A stretch of DNA of 64,000 nt from an uncultured Clostridia bacterium (GTDB lineage: Bacteria > Bacillota > Clostridia > Oscillospirales > Ruminococcaceae). The stretch lies in NCBI GenBank assembly GCA_947626165.1, contig CANQRG010000007.1:87839-151838 (forward strand), given 5' to 3'. The notes below the pieces were generated by a model. That model was not told the origin of the DNA and did not search any database. It was given only the letters and a program-made list of their open reading frames with translations. A program made the translations under genes and the position numbers. Within the stretch, counting starts at the first letter, position 1. Each line of letters begins with the position of its first letter. Below are positions 27,626 to 36,792 of the stretch, one piece after another.

Positions 27626-28237
27626 TCAATATTTATCATTTTTTATAACTGATTTCAACTTTTTTCTAACCCTTTGCATAGCGTTGCCTACTGCCTTTTG
27701 CGAAAGCGAAAGTTCTTCCGCTATTTGACGGTACGTCTTTTCCTCAAGGTACAGATTAAAAACAGTCTGCTCCAATTCAGTGAGCGAACAGGATATTCGT
27801 GAAATAATTTCCCTGTATTTCTCTTGTTCAAGAATAATACTTTCAGGGCTTTCAAATCCGTTAGTTTCACTTGCCGAATCGGAAATCGCTTCCACATCGT
27901 CGCTCAAAGACTCATTGAAACTTATCTTATTCATTTTAGAAATGCTTGAAAGCATTCTATTGGTAATACAAGTATTGGCATAGGTTGAAAACTTTATCCC
28001 TTTCGACTTATCAAAGGTTTGAATTGCCTTGATAAACCCAACAAGTCCCTCCTGAGAGAGGTCGGCGACCTCGTCAGGAGTTTGACCGTATGCCTTTGCC
28101 TTATATTCAATTATAAATACATATCTGAGTACAAGTTCAGAAACAGCGTTTTTATCGGTCTTTGAAAGGCTTGCAAGCCTTTCGTCATCTAGCTTTGTAT
28201 AATCAAGTTTTTTAGCGTCTCCCACGCCGACCGCCAC
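27626..28237 (-). CDS. SigH-like RNA polymerase sigma factor
   Basis: A 203-residue sigma-70 family protein of the Spo0H/SigH type. Region 2 is GQTPDEVADLSQEGLVGF followed by AIQTFDKSKGIKFSTYA (about residues 50-85). Region 4 contains LEEKTYRQIAEELSLSQKAVGNAMQRVRKKL (about 163-193). SigH directs early stationary-phase and sporulation genes in spore formers. The start is uncertain: GTG 28237 as given has no clear ribosome site, and a TTG ten codons later (LDYTKL) has GGGAG upstream at a longer distance. Just downstream lies the tRNA-like sequence. The next 120 bp upstream (28238-28359) hold AT-rich DNA only. Confidence 0.82.
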   Translation of the reverse strand: MAVGVGDAKKLDYTKLDDERLASLSKTDKNAVSELVLRYVFIIEYKAKAYGQTPDEVADLSQEGLVGFIKAIQTFDKSKGIKFSTYANTCITNRMLSSISKMNKISFNESLSDDVEAISDSASETNGFESPESIILEQEKYREIISRISCSLTELEQTVFNLYLEEKTYRQIAEELSLSQKAVGNAMQRVRKKLKSVIKNDKY

Positions 28238-28359
28238 CGTTACTGTTGTACTTACTTAAACATATAATAACATTATTTTTACTAATTGTCAAGTATATTT
28301 TAAAAAATAATTTACAAATAATTAAAACAATTTCACATAAGCACTATGCATACTGATAT

Positions 28360-28917
28360 TTACAAAGAACAAAATTCCTTTCGTCCGTTCTGAAAAATAT
28401 CGCAGCCGTAAATATCGTCTGCAACTACAAGAGGAAAATCCTCAACATAGAGCTTTTTTACCGATTCGCAGCCAAGATCGTCAAAAGCCACGACTTCGCA
28501 GGATTTTATACAATTGCAAGCAAGTGCTCCGGCTCCGCCTATTGAGCAGAGATATATAGCCTTGTTTCTTACAATAGCGTTTCTTACCTCTTTGTTCCGC
28601 TCGCCTTTACCTATCATTCCGCCAAGACCTAAATTTAAAAGGCGAGGTGCAAACCTGTCCATTCTCCCCGATGTTGTAGGTCCGCACGAGCCGATAGGTC
28701 TGCCCTCAGGCGCAGGCGTAGGACCAGCATAATATATAACTGCTCCCTCGATAGGTATGGGAAGCTCTTTACCTTCGTCAAGAAGTTTATCAAACCTTTT
28801 ATGTGCAGCGTCACGAGCCGTATATACCGTTCCCGTCAGAAGAATTTTATCTCCGCAGTGAAATTCACCCGAACGGGCTTTGAGCTCGCTTGACCGCACT
28901 TTTTTTATCTCTGACAT
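28360..28917 (-). CDS. fumarase/tartrate dehydratase-type beta subunit (orphan)
   Basis: A 185-residue protein matching the C-terminal/beta domain of Fe-S class I hydro-lyases (fumarase, L-tartrate dehydratase). It has GDKILLTGTVYTARDAAHKR near residue 20, YYAGPTPAPEGRPIGSCGPTT near 65 and a late GGAGAL stretch. The beta subunit completes the active site, while the [4Fe-4S] cluster is held by the alpha subunit, usually encoded immediately upstream. No alpha gene is present on either side: ftsZ and its terminator lie upstream, the sigma gene downstream. The partner must be elsewhere, or this copy has another role. The start was set at 28917 with GGAGATA upstream. Confidence 0.85.
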   Translation of the reverse strand: MSEIKKVRSSELKARSGEFHCGDKILLTGTVYTARDAAHKRFDKLLDEGKELPIPIEGAVIYYAGPTPAPEGRPIGSCGPTTSGRMDRFAPRLLNLGLGGMIGKGERNKEVRNAIVRNKAIYLCSIGGAGALACNCIKSCEVVAFDDLGCESVKKLYVEDFPLVVADDIYGCDIFQNGRKEFCSL

Positions 28918-28952
28918 AAATATCTCCGTTTCTTCAAAAATCAAAAACAAAA

Positions 28953-28976
28953 GCACCTTACAAAGCTGCAAGGTGC
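28953..28976 (-). terminator. ftsZ terminator
   Basis: GCACCTT / AAGGTGC stem followed by TTTTGTTTTTG on the minus strand, 15 bp after the ftsZ stop. Confidence 0.75.
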
Positions 28977-28990
28977 ATAAAAATCATAAA

Positions 28991-30067
28991 TTACTTGTTT
29001 TTAATGATATTGAAAATATCATCGTAGTAATTTGGATTATCAGGAGCCTTAACTCCTGCCTTTGCCATTGCTTCAGAATTAAGTGATGACAAAGCGTCGT
29101 CCTTTGGCTTTCTGTCGGCAAAGTCTGTAGCGATAACAGTAACATCAATAGTATCTGTCAAGTCAGGACTGTAATCCGCACCAAATATGATAATAGCGTC
29201 AGGATCAACAGCCTGTGTAATGATTTGTGTAAGCTCGTCCATATCAGAGGTAACAATATCCTCAGACATAACAATGTTTACAAGAAGTCTTCTTGCTCCG
29301 CTGATTGAAGTTTCAAGAAGCGGACTGGAAATAACCTGCTTAGCAGCCTCCTGAGCCTTATCCTTACCGTTGCCCGAACCGATTGCGATATGAGCAAGAC
29401 CGGATTCCTTCATAATTGTCGTAACGTCGGCAAAGTCTACGTTCATAAAGCCGTTTCTGATAATCAAGTCAGCTATCGACGTTACACCGGTTTTCAATAT
29501 ATTGTCAGCTAGCGAGAAAGATTCACGCATAGTAAGTCTCTGTTCGCCTGTTAAAAGCTTCTGGTTAGGAATAACGATAAGTGAGTCAACATTAGTTAAA
29601 AGCTCATCAATACCTTTTTCAGCCTGCTGCATTTTCTTAGCGCCTTCAAAAGCAAACGGCTTTGTAACAACAGCTACTGTTAATATTCCAAGCTCCTGAG
29701 CAATTTCAGCAACTACAGGTGCTGCGCCTGTTCCTGTTCCGCCGCCCATACCGGCTGTGATGAATACCATATTAGCGTCTTTTATAGCGTCTGAGATTTC
29801 TTCCTTGCTTTCCTGAGCCGAAGCCTCGCCTACTTCAGGTTTTCCGCCTGCGCCCAGTCCTCTTGTCAGCTTTGAGCCTATCTGAATTTTTTCAGTAGCC
29901 TTAGATCTCTGCAAAGCCTGAACGTCTGTATTTACAGCTATGTAATCAACATTGCCTGATAAGCCCTCTTGTGCTATACAATTCAAAGCATTTCCGCCGC
30001 CGCCGCCGACGCCGATTACTTTTATCTTAGCACCAAAAACATCCTCTGAGCTAATTGAAAAACTCAT
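28991..30067 (-). CDS. ftsZ: cell division protein FtsZ
   Basis: A 358-residue tubulin homologue that forms the Z ring. GTP-binding motifs are GVGGGGGNALN near residue 20 and the tubulin signature GMGGGTGTGAAPV near 107. The T7 loop NVDFADV is present. The C-terminal linker is short, and the tail reads NPNYYDDIFNIIKNK, lacking the usual IPxFLR peptide that binds FtsA and SepF. No ftsA gene is found here. AGGAGGAC precedes the ATG. It is the last gene of the cluster but has its own promoter. Confidence 0.97.
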   Translation of the reverse strand: MSFSISSEDVFGAKIKVIGVGGGGGNALNCIAQEGLSGNVDYIAVNTDVQALQRSKATEKIQIGSKLTRGLGAGGKPEVGEASAQESKEEISDAIKDANMVFITAGMGGGTGTGAAPVVAEIAQELGILTVAVVTKPFAFEGAKKMQQAEKGIDELLTNVDSLIVIPNQKLLTGEQRLTMRESFSLADNILKTGVTSIADLIIRNGFMNVDFADVTTIMKESGLAHIAIGSGNGKDKAQEAAKQVISSPLLETSISGARRLLVNIVMSEDIVTSDMDELTQIITQAVDPDAIIIFGADYSPDLTDTIDVTVIATDFADRKPKDDALSSLNSEAMAKAGVKAPDNPNYYDDIFNIIKNK

Positions 30068-30133
30068 TATAAAGTCCTCCTACTTAATTTTTATAGCATA
30101 TTAATTCATATTCACATACTACTATACGTTAGT

Positions 30134-30162
30134 ATTCTAACATATTTTATCCCTCTTGGCAA
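30134..30162 (-). promoter_or_regulatory. ftsZ promoter
   Basis: On the minus strand TTGCCA (30162-30157), 17 bp, TAGAAT (30139-30134), 67 bp before the ATG. Confidence 0.7.
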
Positions 30163-30248
30163 GTGTTTTTTTAATGTTTTTGCAAAAATCACACGAAAAA
30201 ACGTATAATTTTGGTATATTATTTCTGTATTGTTAAAATAAACTAGTA

Positions 30249-30620
30249 TTACTTTATTAAAAATGCTTCAATACGCCCCCAAAGACGATTCCACCTTACG
30301 TATATATGTATGTCCTCATCCAAGCTAATCGAAATAACTTTATCCTTTTTCTTAATTGACTGATAAAAAATAAATTCATATTTTCCTTCTTCAAGCTGTA
30401 AATCAATTGTTTTACCGTCTTCTATTGAAAGATACTCCTTGCCATTAATCGAAATATTAACAGATGGATTTACTAAAAAAGCTTGACTTTCCCTAGTTAT
30501 TTTAACTGTATGCATATTAGTTTTAGATTTAATATGTGACTCTAACACTAGTCTTTTACCGCATTTATTGCAAAAAATGCTATCATCAGGAACTTGTGCT
30601 CCACAATAATTACAAAACAT
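30249..30620 (-). CDS. zinc-ribbon protein with beta-sandwich domain, unknown function
   Basis: A 123-residue protein. The N-terminal double-CxxC ribbon MFCNYCGAQVPDDSIFCNKCG (residues 3-21) is of the zinc-ribbon_2 type. A beta-rich domain follows with VNISINGKEYLSIEDGKTIDL and LEEGKYEFIFYQS, resembling PEGA-type surface or decoration modules. No transmembrane segment is present, so it is cytoplasmic. It is placed between ftsQ and ftsZ, where ftsA sits in many genomes. It is visibly more AT-rich than its neighbours, with an unremarkable AAAAGGGCG ribosome site. A role in division is only suggested by position. Confidence 0.65.
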   Translation of the reverse strand: MFCNYCGAQVPDDSIFCNKCGKRLVLESHIKSKTNMHTVKITRESQAFLVNPSVNISINGKEYLSIEDGKTIDLQLEEGKYEFIFYQSIKKKDKVISISLDEDIHIYVRWNRLWGRIEAFLIK

Positions 30621-30700
30621 ATTCCAACGCCCTTTTCTTGAAAATTGTAAGTTTCTATTACTTAAGACATAGCTTTATCAAAAAATATTTAGCATAATAT

Positions 30701-31534
30701 TTAATTCCCCTGCGACGTTGCTTCAGCCGTTTTCGGTATTGCCGAAAGTCCGCTTGTCGCATTGTGATATATAAGCGTTCCCTGATATGTTGGAGAAAGT
30801 TTTTGTATCACAGCCTCAACATACCTTATCTTAAAAGCAAGGTCTACCGAGCTTCCTACCTCTATATCCAGCCTGCCGTCATACGTCATCTTAATGTTTG
30901 TCCTGTCACTAATGTCAATCGTGTTCATACTAGTCATTCCGAGCGTGTTTATCTCGCTTAAAATCTGACCTAAAATCGTCGTTTTCATGCTGTCCTTATC
31001 CTCATAGGTCTTTCCTAGATCCTTGACCTTTAGATCCATTCCCGATACTGTTACCAAACCGGCTTTTTTATCAAGTACGCCTGTCTCGACAATTCTTCCT
31101 GTTGTACTTATTACGCAGAAAGTTCCGTCTTTGTTTTGAATATTAGCCATCGGCACAGCTTGTACAGCAGTAAACTGCAACGTAGACGGCAACTTTCTTT
31201 TTATAGTAATGTCCTCAAGATAGGGGAATGAACTCAGAATGTCCGACTTCATCTGGTCGGTATTAATTCTGAACAAATTATCGTTATCTGACAGTCCTGC
31301 TATCTGAATTATCTGCTCGTCGGTATAAAGGTCAGTACCTTTAATATCAATCTTTTTAATATTAAAGAAAACAGTCAATGACAAAAAGATAAGCGCCATT
31401 ATGATAAAAACAACGGCAATGAAATAATAAAGAGACATATTTCTTCTCCGTTTTCTTCTCGACACTACAACCTTTTCGCCATTGATAATTCTGTATTGCT
31501 CATCTGATAAATTTGATTTTTCTATGTCCTTCAT
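30701..31534 (-). CDS. ftsQ: cell division protein FtsQ/DivIB
   Basis: A 277-residue bitopic protein. A basic cytoplasmic N-terminus (SRRKRRRN) is followed by one membrane helix at about 34-57 and the POTRA domain starting FFNIKKIDIKGTDLYTDEQI near residue 61. An FtsQ/DivIB beta domain follows. It scaffolds the FtsL/FtsB-FtsW-PBP septal synthase. It follows murA in the cluster by 49 bp. Confidence 0.88.
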   Translation of the reverse strand: MKDIEKSNLSDEQYRIINGEKVVVSRRKRRRNMSLYYFIAVVFIIMALIFLSLTVFFNIKKIDIKGTDLYTDEQIIQIAGLSDNDNLFRINTDQMKSDILSSFPYLEDITIKRKLPSTLQFTAVQAVPMANIQNKDGTFCVISTTGRIVETGVLDKKAGLVTVSGMDLKVKDLGKTYEDKDSMKTTILGQILSEINTLGMTSMNTIDISDRTNIKMTYDGRLDIEVGSSVDLAFKIRYVEAVIQKLSPTYQGTLIYHNATSGLSAIPKTAEATSQGN

Positions 31535-31583
31535 TTTTTCATCTCCTTTGTTTTAATTCCTGACTACTGCTTTTATTATCCTT

Positions 31584-32837
31584 TTAAACTCTTTTTATTT
31601 TCGCGCCCACCGACGACAGACTTTTTTCGATCATCTCATAACCTCTGTCAATCAGGTGAATATCTCTTATTTCTGTCTTTCCCTCAGCGGCAAGAGCCAA
31701 GATAACCAGCGACGCTCCGCCCCTTAGATCCGTTGCCCTTACATTCGCTCCGTAAAGACGCTTTACGCCGTCTATAATAGCGACTTTGCCCTCCGTCTTT
31801 ATCTTAGCGCCCATTCTTACAAGCTCGTCGACCTGACGGTATCTGTTCTCGAAAATGTTTTCAACTATAACGCTTGTTCCGTTCGCCTTGCAAAGAGCCG
31901 CCATAGTCGTCGCCTGAGCGTCGGTAGGGAAGCCCGGATACGGCATTGTTCTTATAGTTTTGACCGCTTTTAGTCCGTGTCTTGCATTGATATAAACATT
32001 GTCGTTATAGGTGTATACTGAGCAGCCCATCTGCTCAAAGACAGGAATAACCGCTTCTATATCGCTTGTTCTGACTTTTGTGATGTTCAGCTCTCCGCCT
32101 GTTATCGCCGCAGCGGACATATAAGTTGCTGTTACGATTCTGTCGGGCATAACTGAATACTCACAGCCGTGAAGCTCCTTAACTCCCTCTATGACTATCG
32201 TGCTTTCTCCTGCATTTGCAATTCTTGCACCGCAGCAGTTTAAAAAGTTTGCCAAATCGGTAATTTCAGGCTCACGGGCAGCGTTATGTATAACGGTAGT
32301 TCCCTTAGCGGTCGTCGCCGCTAATATCACGTTCTCAGTTGCTCCGACCGACGGAAAGGAAAATGTTATATTTGTGCCGACCAGACCGCTTGGTACAGAG
32401 CAGTCTAAAACGCCGTGCTCCTCGTTTATCTGAACACCCATTTTCTTAAGCGCTGAAATATGCATATCTATCGGACGCGGTCCAAGCTCGCACCCTCCGG
32501 GAAAGGAAAGTTTGCACTTTCCGAGCCTTCCTAAAATAGCCCCCAGAAAAACAATAGATGAACGCATCTCCCTCATCAAATCGTCAGGAACATCAAAATG
32601 AAGAAGTCCGTCTGTATTTACCAGTACGCTGTCCGCTTCACGTTTACATTCACATCCCAAGCAGGATAATATTCTGCACGCCGCAAAGACATCGCTCAGT
32701 CTGGGGCAGTTATGTAACGCTGTTTCACCTTTTGCTAAAACACAGCCTGCAAGCAAGGGCAAAGCCGCATTTTTCGCTCCATGACAAACAAGCTCGCCTG
32801 TAAGTTTATTTTCGCCCTCAATAACCAGCCTTTGCAT
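31584..32837 (-). CDS. murA: UDP-N-acetylglucosamine 1-carboxyvinyltransferase
   Basis: A 417-residue EPSP-synthase-fold enzyme that transfers enolpyruvate from PEP to UDP-GlcNAc, the first committed step of peptidoglycan synthesis. KNAALPLL lies at 22-29. The catalytic, fosfomycin-targeted Cys is C116 in PGGCELGPRP, so the enzyme should be fosfomycin sensitive in principle. RATDLRGGASLV near the C-terminus is also typical. It lies between murG and ftsQ in the cluster. Confidence 0.96.
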   Translation of the reverse strand: MQRLVIEGENKLTGELVCHGAKNAALPLLAGCVLAKGETALHNCPRLSDVFAACRILSCLGCECKREADSVLVNTDGLLHFDVPDDLMREMRSSIVFLGAILGRLGKCKLSFPGGCELGPRPIDMHISALKKMGVQINEEHGVLDCSVPSGLVGTNITFSFPSVGATENVILAATTAKGTTVIHNAAREPEITDLANFLNCCGARIANAGESTIVIEGVKELHGCEYSVMPDRIVTATYMSAAAITGGELNITKVRTSDIEAVIPVFEQMGCSVYTYNDNVYINARHGLKAVKTIRTMPYPGFPTDAQATTMAALCKANGTSVIVENIFENRYRQVDELVRMGAKIKTEGKVAIIDGVKRLYGANVRATDLRGGASLVILALAAEGKTEIRDIHLIDRGYEMIEKSLSSVGAKIKRV

Positions 32838-32945
32838 AAAGCTTCTCTCCTTTTCTAACTAATTCGCTTAACTCATATTATGCAAACGTCTGAAAGAGAG
32901 TTACTCTTTTGCCCTATGCTGATTTATTGAATAAAAAACTGCCGA

Positions 32946-34100
32946 TTACTGATCATTGTCCGAATTAATTATTACTCCTGCGATTAGAGGGGATAAAACC
33001 CCGTACACTCGCTCAGGAGTATCTTTTATATAAAGCCTTTTAGCGTTTTCAGACAAAGCCTCCAGCTTTTCCTTATTGTTGTAAAGCTCGTTTACCTTAG
33101 CTTTAAGCCAGCTTGCAGAAAAGTCCTTCTGCTCAATGCAGATACCTGCTCCTGCCTTATCGAGAACCATTCCGTTGTAATACTGATGATTCTCAGCTAC
33201 ATTCGGCGACGGAATTAGTATCGAGCCTCTGCCTATAGCCTCAAGCTCGGTGAGCGAGTTTGCTCCGCAGCGGCTGATAACAAGGTCTGCTGCCGCCATA
33301 CAAACCGGCATATCTACATACTCAGAAAGCCTTATCCTTTTATCATTCAAGTCAATGCCGTTTGACTTAAGTTTGTCGGGGTAATCCTTATACCCCTTAT
33401 ACTTTCCGTAAGAATGTATGTGATTGATTTTTATGTTGTTTTCCTGGTACCACTTGAAAAGCTCGGCGACCGCCTCGTTTATCACTCTTGCGCCGAGACT
33501 TCCTCCTGTGGATAGAATGCAAATCTCGTCCTGCGGCAGACCTAACTTTTCTCTTGCCTGCTGTTTTGAAATCCCCTTAAAGCCCTTTCTCACAGGAAGT
33601 CCTGTTACAGTACATTTTACACTGCTGTCTAAATACTTTTCAGTCTCCTTAACAGTAAGCATAACCTTGTCAACGTATTTAGACAGTATTTTAGTAGTAA
33701 TGCCCGGAAAGGCATTGGCTTCGAGAATGGCAGTTTTAATGCCCATTTTAGCCGCAGTTCTCACAATAGGTCCTGACACATATCCGCCTGTGCCTATTAC
33801 AATATCGGGGTCGAACTCCTTTATTATCTGCTTTGAGCGATGCCCCGACATAGCCAGATAACTGACAGCCTTTATATTCCTTTTGATGTTTTCAAAACTT
33901 ATCTTTCTCTGAAAGCCCTTTATCTTAATTGGCTTGAAGTCATAACCCTCTTTGGGAATAATTGACGCTTCCAAACCGTCGGGAGTTCCTGCAAAGCAAA
34001 ACTGCGTATCAGGGTGCTTTTCTTTTATTATCTCGGCGATAGCCAAAGCAGGATTAATATGTCCTGCCGTTCCTCCACCTGCCAGTAATATTCTAAGCAT
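32946..34100 (-). CDS. murG: UDP-GlcNAc:undecaprenyl-PP-MurNAc-pentapeptide transferase
   Basis: A 384-residue GT-B glycosyltransferase that makes lipid II from lipid I at the inner face of the membrane. The first glycine-rich loop LLAGGGTAGHINPALAIAE is at the N-terminus, the second is GTGGYVSGP near 105, and the UDP-GlcNAc loop ISRCGANSLTELEAIG is near 275. The ATG has only GGAGGA-type spacing from the ftsW end 23 bp upstream. Its lipid I substrate must come from MraY, which is not encoded in this cluster. Confidence 0.95.
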   Translation of the reverse strand: MLRILLAGGGTAGHINPALAIAEIIKEKHPDTQFCFAGTPDGLEASIIPKEGYDFKPIKIKGFQRKISFENIKRNIKAVSYLAMSGHRSKQIIKEFDPDIVIGTGGYVSGPIVRTAAKMGIKTAILEANAFPGITTKILSKYVDKVMLTVKETEKYLDSSVKCTVTGLPVRKGFKGISKQQAREKLGLPQDEICILSTGGSLGARVINEAVAELFKWYQENNIKINHIHSYGKYKGYKDYPDKLKSNGIDLNDKRIRLSEYVDMPVCMAAADLVISRCGANSLTELEAIGRGSILIPSPNVAENHQYYNGMVLDKAGAGICIEQKDFSASWLKAKVNELYNNKEKLEALSENAKRLYIKDTPERVYGVLSPLIAGVIINSDNDQ

Positions 34101-34123
34101 AAATTTTCCTCCAAAGTAAGCCT

Positions 34124-35368
34124 TTATTCCATAGTTTTGGACTGCCGCGAAACGGACAGCACCATTCCCATCTCAATAAGTTGTATCATCAGCGCAGTTC
34201 CTCCGTAGCTGAAAAACGGAAGGGAAATTCCCGTATTAGGGAAAGAATTCGTAGCAACAGCAATATTCAAAAGAGCCTGTAATCCTATTTGAATAGTCAC
34301 GCCTGCCGATAAGATCATTCCGAATTTATCGGGAGAATTAGCGGCGATATAAAATCCTCTGAACACAAACAGCGCGAACAAAAGCATAACAATTATTGCG
34401 CCTATCAAGCCAAGCTCCTCGCATATAATTGAGAACACAAAGTCGTTCTGCGATTCAGACAAGTACAAAAACTTCTGCTTAGACTCGCCAAAGCCAAGAC
34501 CAAACACTCCGCCTGAACCGATAGCCAGTAAAGACTGCCACGTCTGATATGTAGAGCCTCTGATGTCTGACGACGGATCTCTCCACGACTGTATACGGTC
34601 TGAAATATATCCTAAATTACCTTCAGTTATCGATTTTAAAAGCAAGAATAAAATACCTGCTCCTGCGCAGACGCCGACAAACGCCCAGAAATTTTTTCTG
34701 GGAACTCCGCCGACAAACATAAGCGAAAGTCCTATCATTCCCACTATCATAACGCCCGACATATGTCTTTGCAGAACCAGAACCATTGCGCAAAGAGCCA
34801 TAACAATAGCAAACGGAACAATTCCGTACGTCCATTTCTTTGCAAACTTAGAGTAGTTCATAGAGATTATATATGCAAATATTATTATAATCGCTACCTT
34901 TAAAAGCTCCGACGGCTGAAACTCAATACCTATTGTTATCCAGCGCCTTGCTCCGGCAACCTCACGGCCTTTAAACGCCGTTGCTAGATTAAGCAACCAA
35001 GTAAATATAAAAAACAGATAGGCGAGCTTTGTATTCTGATACATATGATAATCTAAATGTGTAACAAAATACATTATTGCAATTCCGGCAACAGCGGCTA
35101 CTATCTGCTTTTTTGCATAGTAGTAACCGTCTCCGTATTCATAAAGACCCCACGCATAGCTTGCAGAAAACATCATAACGATCCCGAGAATCAGCAGGGT
35201 AAATACTATTATCAAAAACGGTCTGTCCATATCCGCTTTTATCCATCTTATATTCCATCTTTTTCTGGTTTCCTGAGCAGGCATCTGAGACGGGTCATAT
35301 CTTCTAACTCTGGTCCTGCGCCCTATCGGACTTCCGGAATTTATCTGCAATGCTATTTCTCCTTTCAT
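34124..35368 (-). CDS. ftsW: SEDS-family peptidoglycan glycosyltransferase FtsW/SpoVE
   Basis: A 414-residue membrane protein with about ten helices after a basic 50-residue N-terminal extension. SEDS motifs are visible: MMFSASYAW in helix 1, EFQPSELLKVAIII in the centre and NTGISLPFFSYGGTALM near the C-terminus. FtsW polymerises lipid II with its partner PBP (here the gene at 38313). Whether it serves division or spore cortex (SpoVE) cannot be told from sequence. It starts only 4 bp after the murF stop, so mraY and murD, which usually come between, are missing. Confidence 0.92.
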   Translation of the reverse strand: MKGEIALQINSGSPIGRRTRVRRYDPSQMPAQETRKRWNIRWIKADMDRPFLIIVFTLLILGIVMMFSASYAWGLYEYGDGYYYAKKQIVAAVAGIAIMYFVTHLDYHMYQNTKLAYLFFIFTWLLNLATAFKGREVAGARRWITIGIEFQPSELLKVAIIIIFAYIISMNYSKFAKKWTYGIVPFAIVMALCAMVLVLQRHMSGVMIVGMIGLSLMFVGGVPRKNFWAFVGVCAGAGILFLLLKSITEGNLGYISDRIQSWRDPSSDIRGSTYQTWQSLLAIGSGGVFGLGFGESKQKFLYLSESQNDFVFSIICEELGLIGAIIVMLLFALFVFRGFYIAANSPDKFGMILSAGVTIQIGLQALLNIAVATNSFPNTGISLPFFSYGGTALMIQLIEMGMVLSVSRQSKTME

Positions 35369-35372
35369 AATT

Positions 35373-36731
35373 TTATTTTAAATCTTCAATTATACTTTCA
35401 AATTTCATTCCTCGGCTTGCCTTAAATAAAACTGCGTCGTTTTCTTTAATTACCGACTTGAGATAACGTGAAAGCTCATACTTAGAATCAAATTGCTTTG
35501 CATTTTTCTCCTCAAAGCCTTTCTTAACAGCGCCCTTGATATAATACTTCGACATTTCGCCAAAGCAAAGAAGCATATCAATTTTCTCTCCGCAGACAGC
35601 TTCTCCTACGCTTAAATGAAGCTCCTTTGAAAGCTTGCCAAGCTCCAGCATATCCCCCAAAACGGCAATTTTTTTGCCTTTTGCATCAATTTGTGAAAGA
35701 GTATGAAGCGCTGACTTTGCAGAATCAGGCGATGAATTATAGCAGTCTGCAATTATTTTCGCGCCATTTATAACGCTTATACCCTGACGTATACCGTCGG
35801 GAGCAAACTCGCCTATAGCCTTTATCATATCTTTCGGGCTTATGCCGCACTCACGTCCGACACAGAATGCCGCAAGCGCATTTTTCACATTATGCTCGCC
35901 CAAACAGTTTATTACCGCCTTATAAGCCGTTCCATCGCTGTTTATAGTAAACTCTATCTTATCGTCTTTTGTTTTGATATCACTTGCATAAACGTCGGCT
36001 GATTTGTCTGATACAGAGTAGAATATTTTTTTTCTGCTTGCCCTTACCTGTACGGTCTTTAAAAATTTATCATCCTTTGACAAAATCAGAGGAGCGTTCT
36101 CATCTGCGCCGTCTAATATCTCCATTTTGGCTTTAAGGATATTCTCCTGAGAGCCGAGATTTTCTATATGCGAATATCCGATATTTGTTATTACGCAAAT
36201 ATTCGGCTTTGCGGTAAGCGAAAGTCTTGAAATCTCACCGAGATTTGACATTCCCATTTCTATGACCGCTGCTTCGTGTTCATTTGTGAGATTGAACAAA
36301 GTCATAGGAAGTCCTATTTCGTTGTTGAAATTCTTGTAGGTTTTCAGCGTCTTGAATTTTTTAGACATAACCAGTGATACAAAATCTTTAGTTGTCGTTT
36401 TCCCGACGCTGCCTGTTATACCCACAAGCCTTATATTAAATTTATCTCTGTAATAGCTTGCAATATCTAAAAGCGCCGCCTGAGTTGAGTCTACTATTAT
36501 ACATTCTGCGCCGTCTATAGCACGTTCTGTTATAACAGCGGCAGCGCCAAGCTCCATTGCCTTTTTTGCATAATCGTGTCCGTCAAAGTTCTGCCCTTTA
36601 AGCGCAACAAACACAGCGCCCTTTTCTATGGTTCTGGTGTCTGTTGAGATCGACGTTACTTCAATATCGCTGGGATATCCAAAGCTTCCCCTAACTGCTG
36701 TCACTATCTCGCTTAACAATAGCTTTTCCAT
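35373..36731 (-). CDS. murF: UDP-MurNAc-tripeptide:D-Ala-D-Ala ligase
   Basis: A 452-residue Mur ligase that adds D-Ala-D-Ala to the tripeptide precursor. The ATP loop GITGSVGKTTTKDFV is near residue 105, the central motif AVIEMGMSNLGEIS near 155, and the Mur C-terminal domain is present. It has the N-terminal domain typical of MurF (TSISTDTRTIEKGAVFVAL). It follows murE by 61 bp. Confidence 0.95.
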   Translation of the reverse strand: MEKLLLSEIVTAVRGSFGYPSDIEVTSISTDTRTIEKGAVFVALKGQNFDGHDYAKKAMELGAAAVITERAIDGAECIIVDSTQAALLDIASYYRDKFNIRLVGITGSVGKTTTKDFVSLVMSKKFKTLKTYKNFNNEIGLPMTLFNLTNEHEAAVIEMGMSNLGEISRLSLTAKPNICVITNIGYSHIENLGSQENILKAKMEILDGADENAPLILSKDDKFLKTVQVRASRKKIFYSVSDKSADVYASDIKTKDDKIEFTINSDGTAYKAVINCLGEHNVKNALAAFCVGRECGISPKDMIKAIGEFAPDGIRQGISVINGAKIIADCYNSSPDSAKSALHTLSQIDAKGKKIAVLGDMLELGKLSKELHLSVGEAVCGEKIDMLLCFGEMSKYYIKGAVKKGFEEKNAKQFDSKYELSRYLKSVIKENDAVLFKASRGMKFESIIEDLK

Positions 36732-36792
36732 AATGTCTTTACCTTTTTCCTAAATCTATAAAATATCAATAATTAATTCGTTGTTATGTTTT

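Noticed and set aside
27496..27639. 48-codon N-terminal extension of the zinc-ribbon gene
   Set aside because: It reads through the tRNA-like sequence; the ATG at 27495 has its own GAGGT site and starts the conserved domain.
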